A stretch of DNA of 64,000 nucleotides, taken from positions 45,763,117-45,827,116 of the forward strand of contig JACMZG010001908.1 in NCBI GenBank assembly GCA_018340805.1, in the 5' to 3' direction. Origin of the DNA: Microvelia longipes (lineage: Eukaryota > Arthropoda > Insecta > Hemiptera > Veliidae). Position numbers and translations under genes: made by a program. The notes below the pieces were generated by a model. The model had not been told where the DNA came from. It made no database searches and saw nothing but the letters and a program-made list of their open reading frames with translations. Shown piece after piece: positions 33,448 to 44,500 of the stretch (position 1 is its first letter; the number at the start of each line of letters is the position of its first letter).

Positions 33448-33699
33448 TATTGCTTCTTTAACTTGCGGTAAATACAACCTTTTTAACTTTTCCCGGTACC
33501 TTGAACTGGAAAAGTAATGTAGGAAAAGAAAAAAATATACAAATATAAACTAATTATTATTTTGAAGTGGCCCTCATATGATGGTCAAGTGCACTCTTCT
33601 GCTTTCATCCATTCTATTATGAGAAGACACTAGAAGAAGGAAAAATAATTTATATGAAAAGTTTATTGAAGATCGCAACAAAACATAAATAGCCCTCGA

Positions 33700-34035
33700 C
33701 ATAATAATAATTTCCGTGCAGAGATCCGCATACAGGGCGAATTTCTTTTGAAATACGTGCTTTCGTGCTTAACAATACATTTCTCGCATACGTTATCGGT
33801 TTAAACATTAAAACTTAAAGATGCCATTACGACTCCTTGTTCATTTTTTCTGAACATTTTAAAGAAAATGCGCATATTTATCACACGTTTGATACGAAAC
33901 AATGCTCATCGTTTTAACTTCGACATTGCACAGCATTATTTGTACTAATTTGAAGTCCAGTTAATGCTTATCTTTTAAAAGAGTTTCCTTCGAATAAAAT
34001 TCTACCGCTCAAGTTATAAAGCGTAAACCGGAAAC
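33700..34035 (+). repeat. Diverged relative of the 28.65-kb inverted-repeat arm
   Basis: 'gatccgcatacagggcgaat', 'aatacgtgctttcgtgctt' and 'gaaaatgcgcat' follow in the same order as in 28650-28941, but only loosely similar. An older copy of that family. Confidence 0.5.
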
Positions 34036-34039
34036 GTAT

Positions 34040-34329
34040 TAGACCAAGAGCCCAGGGGTGTTTTGTTAATAACAAGTGTAATGGCTGGAACCGGTCTCAA
34101 TTTTTCGTAAATACCTTCCTGAACAAGGATCTGCAATTCTGCCGACTCGTATCGGATGGGTGTCCCAGGCAGAACCTTTGACCCCTAAAGTGCGTTCTGC
34201 CTGGGACACCCATCCGATACGAGTCGGAAGAATTGCAGATCCTTGTTCAGGAAGGTATTTACAAAAAATTAAGACCGGTTCCAGCCATTACACTTTTTAT
34301 TAACAGAACACCCCTAGGCTTTTGGTCTA
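34040..34329. mobile_element. Palindromic MITE (family C), complete
   Basis: 290 bases, almost a full palindrome: TAGACCAAGAGCCCAGGG at the start, mirrored at the end, and a dyad near 34185 ('cctttgacccctaaag'). The arms include 'gtaatggctggaaccggtct' and 'gactcgtatcggatgggtgt'. No coding capacity. TA at both edges is compatible with a TA target site. Confidence 0.9.
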
Positions 34330-34451
34330 TATGCAAAAATAAATTGTTAAGCACTAACAGTAACACACGCATGTCAGAGATAATTTTTCCGCTATGTGGA
34401 CCTCCACCCTAGAAGATGACACTTGATATTTTACTCACTTGGTTTCATGCG

Positions 34452-34465
34452 TATATATATATATA

Positions 34466-34541
<76 letters not shown>
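34452..34541. repeat. (AT)n microsatellite
   Basis: About 90 bases of TA dinucleotides. Confidence 0.95.
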
Positions 34542-34545
<4 letters not shown>

Positions 34546-34610
34546 CGTGAAAGGCGTTTTATCCTAGTTGTTTGCTAAGTTTTTTGTCAATGAATAGATA
34601 TGTTTTTTTT

Positions 34611-34611
<1 letters not shown>

Positions 34612-34646
<35 letters not shown>

Positions 34647-35570
34647 GCTTTAACCCGTAGGGTCATTTAGCGTTTTCCCCTCACTCAAATCTCACTCAAC
34701 TAACCCCTGAGTTTGTGCACATCCAATCATCTAGGAAGCACCCCCTCCGTACATGGCAGCACATGTAACCGGTTTACAGTGTGTCTAGTTCATCCAGCCA
34801 ACCAGACTCAATCCAAACTCACTGTTCTGGCTAGTGCCCGGACTAGTTCACAGTTTGCCTAGTTCATCTAGACCAGCTAGACTCACTAGGCTCACCGTTC
34901 TGGCTAGCGCCGACTACTAGTTCACTGTGTGCTTGTTTCATCTAGTCTTACTAGCTCCTCTGATCACATTAGTCTCACTTGACCTCGTACTTCCAGTTTC
35001 ACCAATCCATCAGTTCCACTAGCATCACCAGACTCTAGCTAGGCTCACCGCTCTGGCCAGTCCAGCGCACCCGACAAGAACTCTAGCACCCAGATGTCAG
35101 TGTGCACAAACTCATTCTATAGCCCTGACCTGAAAGTCAAAGGTCCGCAGTGCTATTAGGAGACGTCTGTCTTCAAGAACCGAGCACTTTGTTCCTAAGT
35201 CACTTACGTTACTCGTGTCGCCGCCATCACTTTCACTGACTAGTTTTCGGACATACAAAGGCTCAGTATATCTTTCCGACCTCCATCTCCCCCAGCCCGC
35301 AGAACATTAACTTTTCGTGAGCTAGAGACAACGGAAACGAGGATCCAGACTTGTCTCAGATGAAACTAGATCCAACCCCGCATTTGCGTATTAGTAGCCA
35401 AGGAAACCACGTAAAACCTTGGCTGGGTTGGCCGGCCTTGAATTCAAGACCTCCCGAGTGTACGGTACAAGGGATAACCTCATATTGAGGTCCTCCCCCG
35501 GCTGGATTTGAACCCTCGACCTCCAGGTCGAAAGGCGAGCGCTCTACCACTGAGCTACCGGACTCGTTTT
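34612..35570 (-). mobile_element. Long tRNA-headed SINE, inverted copy with poly(A) tail
   Basis: Reverse-strand copy of the element at 25856-26795. The tRNA-like head is at the high-coordinate end (A box and B box intact, 35500-35568), and the body ends at 'acccgtagggtc' next to a run of more than 30 T (the tail on the minus strand) at 34612-34643. The two copies are collinear with small indels and some substitutions. No clear target duplication was seen around this copy. Confidence 0.85.
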
Positions 35571-36058
35571 TATGTTATTATATTTACAATTTATTGTTTT
35601 AGCCTTGAAAAGGATACAAAACGTCAGTAATACAAATTATAAATTACATACATTCAAAGAAAACAAACAAAATATTTAAAACAATCAATAAAAATAGTAA
35701 TAATAATAATAAAATAGGCACAACACTATTATTTAAACTTCGATAGAGAGTACAAAATTTGTGAGTATATGTCGGTTTGTTTGGCTTTGTGTGTTGAAAC
35801 TTGGAGCAATAATTATTTTTCCTTCTTAGGTCTGATTGAGCTTTTAAAATAATATTTTTTTATCACATCATTGACCGACCATCATTACTCAGCAGAAATT
35901 CCGAAAACTAATAAACTGCAAAAACTAGTTTCCATCATTTTGACATTTAGTAATAAATAGTCTTTTATTTATTACTATTATTATACTTATTATTATTATA
36001 AATAATATTATAATATATAATATTTAAATTGTGTATATTATATTTATTTTATAAATTA

Positions 36059-36125
<67 letters not shown>

Positions 36126-36339
36126 ATATATATTTAAATTATTTTATTATATATTAAATTATTTAAATAATTATTATTATTATTATATTATATATTTAAA
36201 TTATAATATATATATTAAAAAATAAATATTTTAAATATATATTTAATAATATATAATATAATAATATTTATTATATTAATAATAAATATATATATATTTA
36301 TTATAATAATATTATATTATTTTTTTTTATTTATTATTT
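35571..36339. other. Very AT-rich block with (AT)n
   Basis: Includes a TA microsatellite (about 36056-36122) and degenerate TTATTA/AATAAT runs to 36320. Nothing else recognised. Confidence 0.6.
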
Positions 36340-36694
36340 ATACTTATATCAGACAAAACAAATGTGCCGAGTTTCATTTCATTATCAACGTTAGTTAGTA
36401 GTATTTCATCGTATGACATGAAGGTTTTTACAAAAGTTAAAAACTAAGAAATGAATGGAATTTAATTTAGTTATGTGTGTCCCTATATGTAATCAATTAG
36501 TAAGTACACTATACTTCAATTCATTAGACAAGTACATCTGCGGTTTTTGTTAGATAATTAATGCTAAGCAGATAAATAGGTGACCGCTGAGAGTTAAAGG
36601 AATGATTTTAGCCTGAGGATGAGGGAAGCGAGTTTGACGATGTGGAGATAATCCTAGGGAATTTGATATGATGAGGAAAAATTACGAGGTACTC
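36340..36694 (+). repeat. Composite repeat, middle and 3' part
   Basis: 'gccgagtttcatttcattat', 'atgctaagcag' and 'taggtgaccgctgag' (eroded 5S-like block, 36558-36590), 'gaggatgagggaagcgag' and 'gacgatgtggag', up to 'gaggtactc', where a TIR element interrupts. It resumes at 37224 with 'gaggtactccatacccggtt'. Confidence 0.7.
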
Positions 36695-37223
36695 CAAGGA
36701 TCTTGAATAAAGGGGATGACGCACTAAGTCGGTTTGCCATACAAAAAAGCGACCCCGTCGCAAACCAAAAAATATAGAGAATTTAACACGAAACACACGT
36801 CAAAAATCAACGCACATGCTTGGTACAAACTGCATATTGTTACAATTCTTATTACAGCGCAGGTCTTAAAATTTAGAGGCAAACTTACCTATCAGTGGTT
36901 TCGCATTGTTTTTTGCTTGAGAAAGTTATAAACACCTTGAATAAGCTGGTTATAAGCCCACTGGAGTGGCTAAGTATAGTCCAAAATTTAACATTAAATA
37001 AGTACAAATGATTTAACAAGCACCACAAATGTAACAATGAAGAGAAACACAAAAGAAAGTTGAGAAGCAAACTCGACAACTTTGCTACATAATATGCGTT
37101 TGGCGCCTTCTTTCCATTATAACTAAGGGGAATGTAAGTTTTCTCCTTTTTCTCTATCTCATACAACTTCCATGGGGTCAGAAATGTTCCTTAATGTGTA
37201 ATCCCCTTTATTGAAGATCCTTG
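36695..37223. mobile_element. 529-bp TIR element with 9-bp target duplication
   Basis: TIR CAAGGATCTT(G/C)AATAAAGGGGAT, extending to ~35 bp with about four mismatches at the two ends. GAGGTACTC lies immediately outside each end (36686-36694 and 37224-37232), and the interrupted composite repeat is restored when the insert is removed. A 9-bp duplication fits MULE-like or related DNA transposons (8-9 bp); an alternative register would give 7-8 bp. No transposase: open frames inside (up to 93 codons) show no recognisable domain. Confidence 0.85.
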
Positions 37224-37245
37224 GAGGTACTCCATACCCGGTTAT

Positions 37246-38224
37246 TTCTATTGCCTACATATGATACAGTTAAATCTAGGGCATGGATGTTTCAGCTAGC
37301 TATGGATTTAATATTCACCTATAGCTCAAAGTCTTAAATTAAAACCTAAATGACATTGCGTTTGCGCAAAAAGTACTTTCTTTAAAATGACTGGGAAGCT
37401 GAAAAAATGATATTGCTTTTTATTTTAGCATACCAAGCTAATTTAGAGTAATAAAAATATAAACAATATAAACATTAGAAATACACCATCTTCCAGTAGT
37501 TTTCAAAAGCAGGTGAAATCTCTACTTGTAGACAATGCTTTTTAGAGCTTTAAACAATTCCTGGATACCACCAACCTGGCTAGAAATAGTTGTTAACACA
37601 ACTATTTTAACTTAGATAAATAGTTTTATTTAATTAGTGATTTTTTTATTATTTATTTTTAATTAGTGTAGTTTTTTGTTTGTGTTTAAAAAAAATGAAT
37701 TTGATTTAATTTTATAAGTTATTGTTTTGTATGTATTTATTTTATGTTTATAATGTGATGACTTGTTGTATCTATTGTTAGAATATGTAATTAACAAATA
37801 GATTATTATTATTAGTATTATATTAATTCGTCTAGACATTATTTTAACAAATGTAATTATTTCTTTCTGAAACAAGGTCTCATTAAAAGTGTTAAATTAA
37901 AGAGAAATTAATCATTTTATTCCTCCCTTTTAACATAAAACAAAGGGATCAGGTGCATTTGACAAAATTGGGAATTACAATCTACCGTTTGAGAGAGTGG
38001 GAAGGACATGTACCGTATTTAATTGGCTTTATTCAAACAATATCTTTAGAGGGTAAGAAATGAATTATTTGCTTTTGTTTTTGACTGCAATTAGTAATAT
38101 GCAAGTTGATTTTGTCTATCCGAGTAGTCTAGAGGTAAGTCTTAAAAGAGTTAATAAAACTCTCTGATTTGAGTCCGAATAGAGTCCGATTTGTCAAAGC
38201 TAACAAGTGACTCCTTACTACCTT
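37246..38224. other. AT-rich spacer, nothing recognised
   Basis: No supported feature. Confidence 0.4.
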
Positions 38225-38320
38225 TATACATCGTTCGCCGGCACTGATGATGACCGAAAGGTTGAAACCTGGCTCTGTCAATAAATATTATATGTGGAGA
38301 GACTTGGGTGTTTTATTAAT
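38225..38320 (+). repeat. Family D fragment with CTGANGATG hairpin motif
   Basis: CTGATGATG, stem ACC/GGT around GAAA, then TGAAACC (38244-38269), followed by 'ggctctgtcaataaatatta' and 'gtggagagact', as in 16886-16955. Confidence 0.65.
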
Positions 38321-38454
38321 AATGCATACTCCACTTGCGCTTCTTCTTTGTCTTAGAAGAGTATTAACTTCATATAATACCAACTTAGTTTCCAAGAATT
38401 TGGTCATAGTCTGTTTGTAATTGATTATTAATTGTGTACTACTTATTATTTTTG

Positions 38455-38950
38455 TATTATTTTTACTTTCCCTCATTACATCGTAGGTATATAGGAAACG
38501 CTTTTTGTTTGCCATAAATTGCAAACACTAATTGTATTGCAATACATTTTTATTTAAATAATTGCCGGGATTTCACCTGATTCATCAGTTTCGGACAGTT
38601 TAAAACTTGACATTTATGTTTAGTTGTGCTATCTAGACAATATTTTTTTCATGACGTCATTACCATGAGTCAACAAATATTTAAACCCCGTAAAACGAGG
38701 AATAATTGGATCATTGTGAAATTAGACAAGCATGTTGTACCATTTAAGATCAACAAAGTCCAACAGATGTGTTAAGTTTTATCTGATTAAAAGTATTATT
38801 TCTATTTTTATTGAATCATATTTATACATTTTTTAAGAAGACTGTAAAAAATCAGAAAAATAACTAATTGAGTTGAAATTTGGTTCAAGTATTCCTCTTT
38901 GAATACTAATAATTATATATCATTTTGATACTACCGAGTTTTGCAAAACA
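38455..38950 (+). repeat. Composite repeat, 5' two thirds
   Basis: 'ctcattacatcgtaggtata', 'tagttgtgctatctagaca', 'atgacgtcattacc', 'gttaagttttatctgat' and 'aattgagttgaaatttgg', in reference order. It ends where a family B MITE is inserted. Confidence 0.7.
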
Positions 38951-38954
38951 TGAA

Positions 38955-39163
38955 TAGTTGACACAATATAATTGTGCGAGAGACACCAAGGAAATGTAAC
39001 AAGCAAAATGCAATGCTACATCTGAAACAGAGAGGGACATGACATTATGTCGAGCCATCAAGTATGACGAATGTCGAATGATGGAACAGTTCCCAGATGT
39101 AGCATTGCATTTTGCTTGTTACATTTCCTTGGTGTCTCTCGCACAATTATATTGTGTCAACTA
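38955..39163. mobile_element. Foldback MITE, family B, internally deleted
   Basis: TAGTTGACACAATATAATTG and its complement close a 209-bp unit. The left arm is shortened by about 40 bases relative to the right. Confidence 0.8.
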
Positions 39164-39174
39164 ATAATTATGTT

Positions 39175-39775
39175 TATCTACTCCTTGTTTTGTAAGTTCT
39201 ACTTACAGTCTTGTTATCTCACACTGTAAATGTACTTTTACTCCCTAGGGGAGGAAAAGTGAAAGTGTTGCCAACTTGACAGAATTTTTTAGTAAAATTT
39301 TTATGATTTTTAGGAAATTTTTAGGGTTTTTTCGGTGTTATGTTGGTACTACGGGTACCAATAAATACGGGTACAAATATAGTATTACACATTATTCTAT
39401 TGACAGCTTACAATAAAATAATGTGAAGATAGTGGCTTTATTCTCTCTTCATCAGAGTAATTGACATGGTAAGAATAAACTAAACTAACACAATAACAAT
39501 TAAGGGGCTGAAGAATATATTAATAGTTGTTAGTATTATCTCTAGTCGTAGATAAAATTTAATATGCAACAAGGGATGAAAGTTTTCAGCTCTCGTATTA
39601 TTCTCCCTCGTCAAGCCTCGGGAGCCAAAATGTCAGTTAACTCCCTCGGCAAGCCTCGGCCTACCGGCCTCGTGAGCTAATAAAGTTTCCTACTTCGGTG
39701 CTGCCATAGAACGAAACTTTTACTTGAGCTGTAAAACTTACTTCCATCCCTTGTTGCATAAATAACTATTATACG
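39175..39775 (+). repeat. Second copy of the ~590-bp repeat of 11345-11930
   Basis: Collinear over nearly its whole length, including the terminal inverted-repeat module ('gcaacaagggatgaaagt' mirrored by 'cttccatcccttgttgc'). It has an extra block around 39285-39375 and lacks the hairpin at 11768-11792. Confidence 0.8.
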
Positions 39776-39784
39776 GCCAAAATT

Positions 39785-39965
39785 TATACAGTTTTTGATG
39801 GCCGAGCAAGGTTAGTACCTATAGATGAGTGACCACAAGGGAATAAAACAGACTTTTAATATCTGAGGACGGAATGTCTGAACACGGGAAGCGAATCCAA
39901 AGTGACTAGGATGAGCGTAGCAAACCCGATAACGTGTTACGATCTTTCCAGCATGTGACATAGAG
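39785..39965 (+). repeat. Composite repeat, 5S-like block and tail
   Basis: 5S-like 'gccgagcaaggttagtacct' + 'atagatgagtgaccac' (39800-39836), then 'atctgaggacgg', 'gggaagcgaatcc' and 'gcgtagcaaacccgat'. Confidence 0.7.
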
Positions 39966-40859
39966 TGGGAAAGGGTTTTCACTGTCAAAGCAATGCCAAC
40001 TCAACATGGATTAAAACCAAAGGATGCCAACAAAAGGATTAAAACTTCAATCCTTTTGAAGTTTGTGTTTTCTTTTACTTGTACTTATATCTTTAAAATT
40101 GAATATTACATAATGAAATATAAGTTTAAAATACAATAAAACCCCTAACCCGTTCTCTTAAATAAGTTACAACGATGCGTCTAACATCTGATTACTGTTT
40201 ATATCGTTACTCAGCAACAAATAGACGACTTTCGTTTGTCGTTGTTTATTATCTTTGATAGCAATTAATAATTGTAAGTTATTGTTTATTTCTGCCGAGA
40301 TACATCTATATTGTTTGTATTTTCATGCGTATAATACATGTTACGTAACATAACCATCCATCATGTTACGTGTTTCCAGCGCTATCTCAATAAACCCTTA
40401 TTTCTCATCGTATTGTTTCATCACAACCCTATTTCTTTCATGTTACTGTGTCATCTTCGATTTGTTGTTTTATTTCTCTTTGAAATAATATCTTATCCAT
40501 TTCTTATACGTCTATTACTATTGCCATTCATATTACTTTATACTGTCATGAAGTTGTCAATCATAGAGGCAACTTCTTATAGCTTTAGACTGTATCATTT
40601 TTATAATAATTTTGAGACTTTTTTTTTATTCCCTAATAGAATTTATCTTAAAGTTACGAGATGGAATTGAAATAAAATATGACACTCAGAATATTTTTAT
40701 CTCGTGAAAAATGTCTCTCACAGTAAACACGCAATCTTGTGAAAATATATAGATTCAGACTTTTTAAAGTTCTTGAAATAGACTTGATAGATAACTAAAT
40801 AAGTTAATCGTGATTTTAAAAATTGTTTACGGTTTCTAATTACTTAAACATTTTGCTAA
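39966..40859. other. AT-rich spacer, nothing recognised
   Basis: One 110-codon open frame (40338-40670) is hydrophobic and has no recognisable domain. Confidence 0.4.
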
Positions 40860-41830
40860 AAGAAAAACAATTTTGGCTATTTTCCCACTTACTACCTTTG
40901 GTAAAGATTTAGGTCTTCCGGTGGTGACCGCGTCAATGTAGATGAAGAATCCGACGTTTCGCTTCCACTGTGGGAGGCATCTTCAGGGATGTAGGACATC
41001 ATGGATAGAAACACAACAGGTATAAATGGACAGGTATAAATAGGGCCTGCGTCGTCTCCATCTTCAGTTCAGTTTTGTAGAGCATTGTGTTACTATCCAT
41101 GATGTCCTACATCCCTGAAGATGCCTCCCACAAGTGGAAGCGAAACGTCGGATTCTTCATCTACATTGACGCGGTCACCACCGGAAGACCTAAATCTTCA
41201 AATAACCGCGGAAGCCTACGCAGTTTATTACCTTTGGTAAATAGAAAAAATATTGGGTTGATTCTAAAAACTCCGAAATTGAGATTTCATTATAATCATC
41301 TGCTTAACCTTTTACCAGCAATAACCAAAGACCAGTTATGACGTATTGGGGGTTTTTATCATGATGCGTGTGTGTGTGTTTGTTCTGCACTATGATGTAA
41401 GTTTATGCTAGAAAAATTAAACATGGCGCAGAAATCAAATATTATCTAGTTGTGGTTTTCTGGAAATAATATTTTATGATGACATTAGTCGTTATTGATG
41501 ATTCGGCCAATAATCCTATAACACCAAAAATATTTTTACAAATTAAAGTTTTGATAGTATGTCGTCATATATAAGCCTAATAAATGCCCAAACTTAAGTT
41601 TCATCTCATGACCGAAATTAGTTTAAAAGTTAAACAGCATAAATTTATTATAAAATCGTTCAAAATTGTAAGAATAATCTAATGTAGTCAAAATTTGGCA
41701 CATTGGATCCTGCGTCCCTCTTTGTAATAATCACGAATACCAAGTTTTATTTCAATACGGTTAGTGTTTTGAAATAAAACTTTTTTTTTTTCATAGGAAA
41801 TGCTCTTAAATATTTTAAAAAGTAAGATAA
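40860..41830 (+). repeat. Composite repeat split by a hairpin retroelement
   Basis: The start 'tcccacttactacctttgg' and the continuation after 41229 ('cctttggtaaatagaaaaaa', 'tattgggttgattc') together make the composite 5' end. The rest ('tatgctagaaa', 'tagttgtggttttctgg', 'aagtttcatctcatg', 'gtagtcaaaatttgg', 'aagttttatttcaatacgg') is in reference order. Confidence 0.65.
40906..41229. mobile_element. Penelope-like hairpin element with ~15-bp target duplication
   Basis: Inverted arms 40904-41008 and 41093-41198 are nearly identical ('gatttaggtcttccggtggt' at one end, mirrored at the other). Each arm carries the CTGAAGATG...GAAACGTCGG motif, and an 84-bp loop separates them. After the right arm comes 'ccgcggaagcctacgcag'. 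AC/TTACCTTTGGTAAA-type sequence flanks the insert (40891-40905 and 41227-41241) with one mismatch. Inverted terminal repeats with hammerhead-like motifs and a variable target duplication fit a non-coding Penelope-like retroelement; this is inference. Confidence 0.65.
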
Positions 41831-42189
41831 CCTGAGCTTGATATCAGTACAAATCATGCTGTACCTTTCCGATTTTGGAATGATGACTGTAGTTTTGAAT
41901 AACCTGCATGGATTTAGGAACAATGCGCATATCCTTTGAAAAATTTAGACAATGGAGGAACAAGAATTATTGCTGCTGCTCCATTTTATGAATCATGAAC
42001 AGAGCATTTAAGCAAGATATCCATTGTAAATCAAAGAAGCACGCATTTCAAAAGATATTCGCCAAGTTTGAGGACCTCTGGACCAGAATTTTTGATTGCA
42101 TGCAACCTACCATAAACAGTCTGTTCTCTGACCCATTCATCTCACCTATTTATTCTTCTTATATTTCTATTTATCCGTGATACCCTAAT
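41831..42189 (+). repeat. Diverged relative of the 28.65-kb arm family
   Basis: 'aatgcgcatatcctttgaaa' and 'agcacgcatttcaaaagata' + 'ttcgcc' echo the 'atgcgcatttcctttgg' and 'attcgcccgac' modules of 29066-29357. Confidence 0.4.
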
Positions 42190-42545
42190 TCTCTGTAAAG
42201 TATTTTCTGACATTGCCCACGTCTCGAATTTTGATTTTCTTCCATACCTAGCAGATTGGCTGATGTAAATTCTAATTGAAAGTTAAGTCTGGAGGGTTTT
42301 GACTCCCACACAGTCTCTCCAAGAAGAGACATCAAATTAGCCCGAGTAGTTTGACCTCGTTTCTACGAGTTTCCAAGCCACTCGTCTGTCAAAAGTTTTC
42401 ATATCTCTGTAATGTCTCTTTTTGCCTTTAAACAATGCAGCATTGCATAAATAAGATACTCAGACTCAGGTATTGATTTATCAATAATTTGTCTGGGACT
42501 TAACAGAAAAGTTACAAAAGGTCTTCTGAAAAGGTTAGAGAATTT
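42190..42545 (-). pseudogene. Possible eroded coding remnant, family unknown
   Basis: On the minus strand, one frame runs from an acceptor-like 'cttttcag' (near 42530) with only two internal stops over about 110 codons (RPFVTFLLSPRQIIDKSIPE, then SEYLIYAMLHCLKAKRDITE, later NLMSLLGETVWESKPSR). Composition is protein-like and not repetitive. I recognise no family, and the low stop count could be chance in AT-rich DNA. Confidence 0.2.
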
Positions 42546-42725
42546 CAATTATGAAACAGATGACGCCTTTTGAAAACAAAGTTATAGCTTAACTATATAT
42601 TAACCCAGGTTGTCATTACGATTTTCGTATAAATATACAAGCAAATGGACGTGTGATGAGACATATCATCATTTAAAGAGTATTGACTGATAAAAAATCT
42701 GGCTGTGACTGTAGTCTAGACATTG

Positions 42726-42820
42726 GGTCTTCATTTACCATAATGAAGTTATGGTAAATAAGACCCAAGCCCATGTTTTGTAACTGTTTTCCCATAAATT
42801 TTATTAATTTATGGGAAAAT
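42726..42820. repeat. Two adjacent perfect hairpins
   Basis: First: GGGTCTT, ATTTACCATA and their complements around 'atgaagt' (42726-42767, ~17-bp stem with single opposed mismatches). Second: TTTCCCATAAATT mirrored by AATTTATGGGAAA (42789-42818). Both stems are short for an animal pre-miRNA. Confidence 0.6.
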
Positions 42821-44384
42821 TTAATTAATTATTTTTTATTAATTAATTAATGTAATGTAATTGTATAAAGTGAAAAATGAATACTTAAAATGCCCGAGCT
42901 TGGCTTCAGTAACTATAGGAGATTCTGAAAGTGTGATCTTTTCTTTACATAGATTACAAACCGAACACATTTACTAAATCATAAAGCTTATACTTGTATT
43001 TAATGTACATATATTGTTTTATTGCTTCACCCCCTTACAATAGGAGAGAGGGAAACAGCGTCGACAATAAACCTAAAACACAAAATTTTCAGTAGTAGTT
43101 GACGTTATAGCAAAAGAAAACTATTCTAAAAACGAAAATAATGATGTCTGTGAGAATGTGTGGGTGTGCACGTGTCTTTAAAAAACTCTATGCATTAAAT
43201 TGCTGATATCATTTCAAGATGAATGGCTCGAAAATCAAGTGTTAGGTGGGAAAGAACAGGTTATTATGGGGTTAATCCATCATGGCGTATCAAAATATAG
43301 TCACTTTAACTTAAAAAATACATAAAATATTTTATTTGTTTAATAAAGCGGCTTCCTAATGATGATTTAATTCTTTAGATAAATTCCATCAGAGAACGAC
43401 GCATAATTAAATACAAAGAAACCTTAACCACATCTGTAGATAGCACGGTTCTCGAAATATCTATAGAAAGGATGTTTAGTTGTCTTAATAGGCAATATTG
43501 CATGCTCCAATAATTTCTATAATTTCAGGGAGAGAAGCGTCGTTTTATGGTTGACAGCTTGTTTTTATAAAATATTTGGACTGCCTCATAAAATTATTAC
43601 GTTTTATATTGAGCATATAATTGCATAAGTGCACTTTTCTTTATTTTTTTATGAAACTTATTGATCAAGAGTATTCAGTTGTCAAGATATAAGGCGTTTC
43701 TGCCGTTATTATGCAAGAAAACTTTGTGAATGGGTTTCCCTGAGCCAATGATCCTTGGACAATTCTACTGGTTGAAGAGTTCTGTGTATAAATACGTGAC
43801 TTTGAAATCCTAACTTATTTAGAATTCAGCCTAGGTTACATCTTTTCTCACCAGAGAGCCCCATCATAGCTTCCTATATCTCTTATCACCCGAGAATTCC
43901 AGCCTTGACTTTTCTTTAAATGAAATTCTAAAAAGTCCCTCTCAAGATTTTCCCTTTTTATTTTTTCTCGATTTTTTATTCCTCCATGACGACCTCTTAT
44001 AACCATTATCTCTCTATTTTTTCCGCTCTCTTATTTTAATAATTTGAAAAATATAAAATCACTAAATTCATATTTGCATAAACAATTTAAAAACTTAATT
44101 AAAAAATTGTCTTCGTATGAATGATGACGCAAAGCTAAGCCGATATCATTAAAATTATTTAAAAGAAAATAATATTATATTTGTAGTGATAAATTATATG
44201 TCTTACAATTATATGTTTTACATATATACTAAATGAAATGTCATGTAGATTTTTATTATAATTTAAATTATAGGTCTTGTCATAATTAAAAGTACAGAGT
44301 TATTTTTTTAATAATTAAAATATTGACTTATATTAAATAATATTATATATTAATAAATATGAATATTATTCATAAATAATCTAC
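42821..44384. other. AT-rich spacer, nothing recognised
   Basis: No repeat family or gene recognised. A TATA-like 'gtataaatacgtgac' occurs near 43787 without a following gene. Confidence 0.4.
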
Positions 44385-44500
44385 AAATTAGCGATGATCA
44401 TTTCACACAACACTGTGAACATCTTCAGGCCATCAAAAATAAACTTAAACTCTACATTAACAACAAATTAAAAGCTTAAAAACAAATAAATTAACACGCA
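44385..44500 (-). repeat. Repeat family G, second copy
   Basis: CTGAAGATG, perfect stem TTCACA/TGTGAA around GTGTTG, then AA (44401-44428, minus strand), followed by 'ctacattaacaacaaatta'. Partner of 17105-17310. Confidence 0.55.

Noticed and set aside
40338..40670. 110-codon hydrophobic frame
   Set aside because: No recognisable domain or splice or promoter context. Long T-rich frames often read as hydrophobic.
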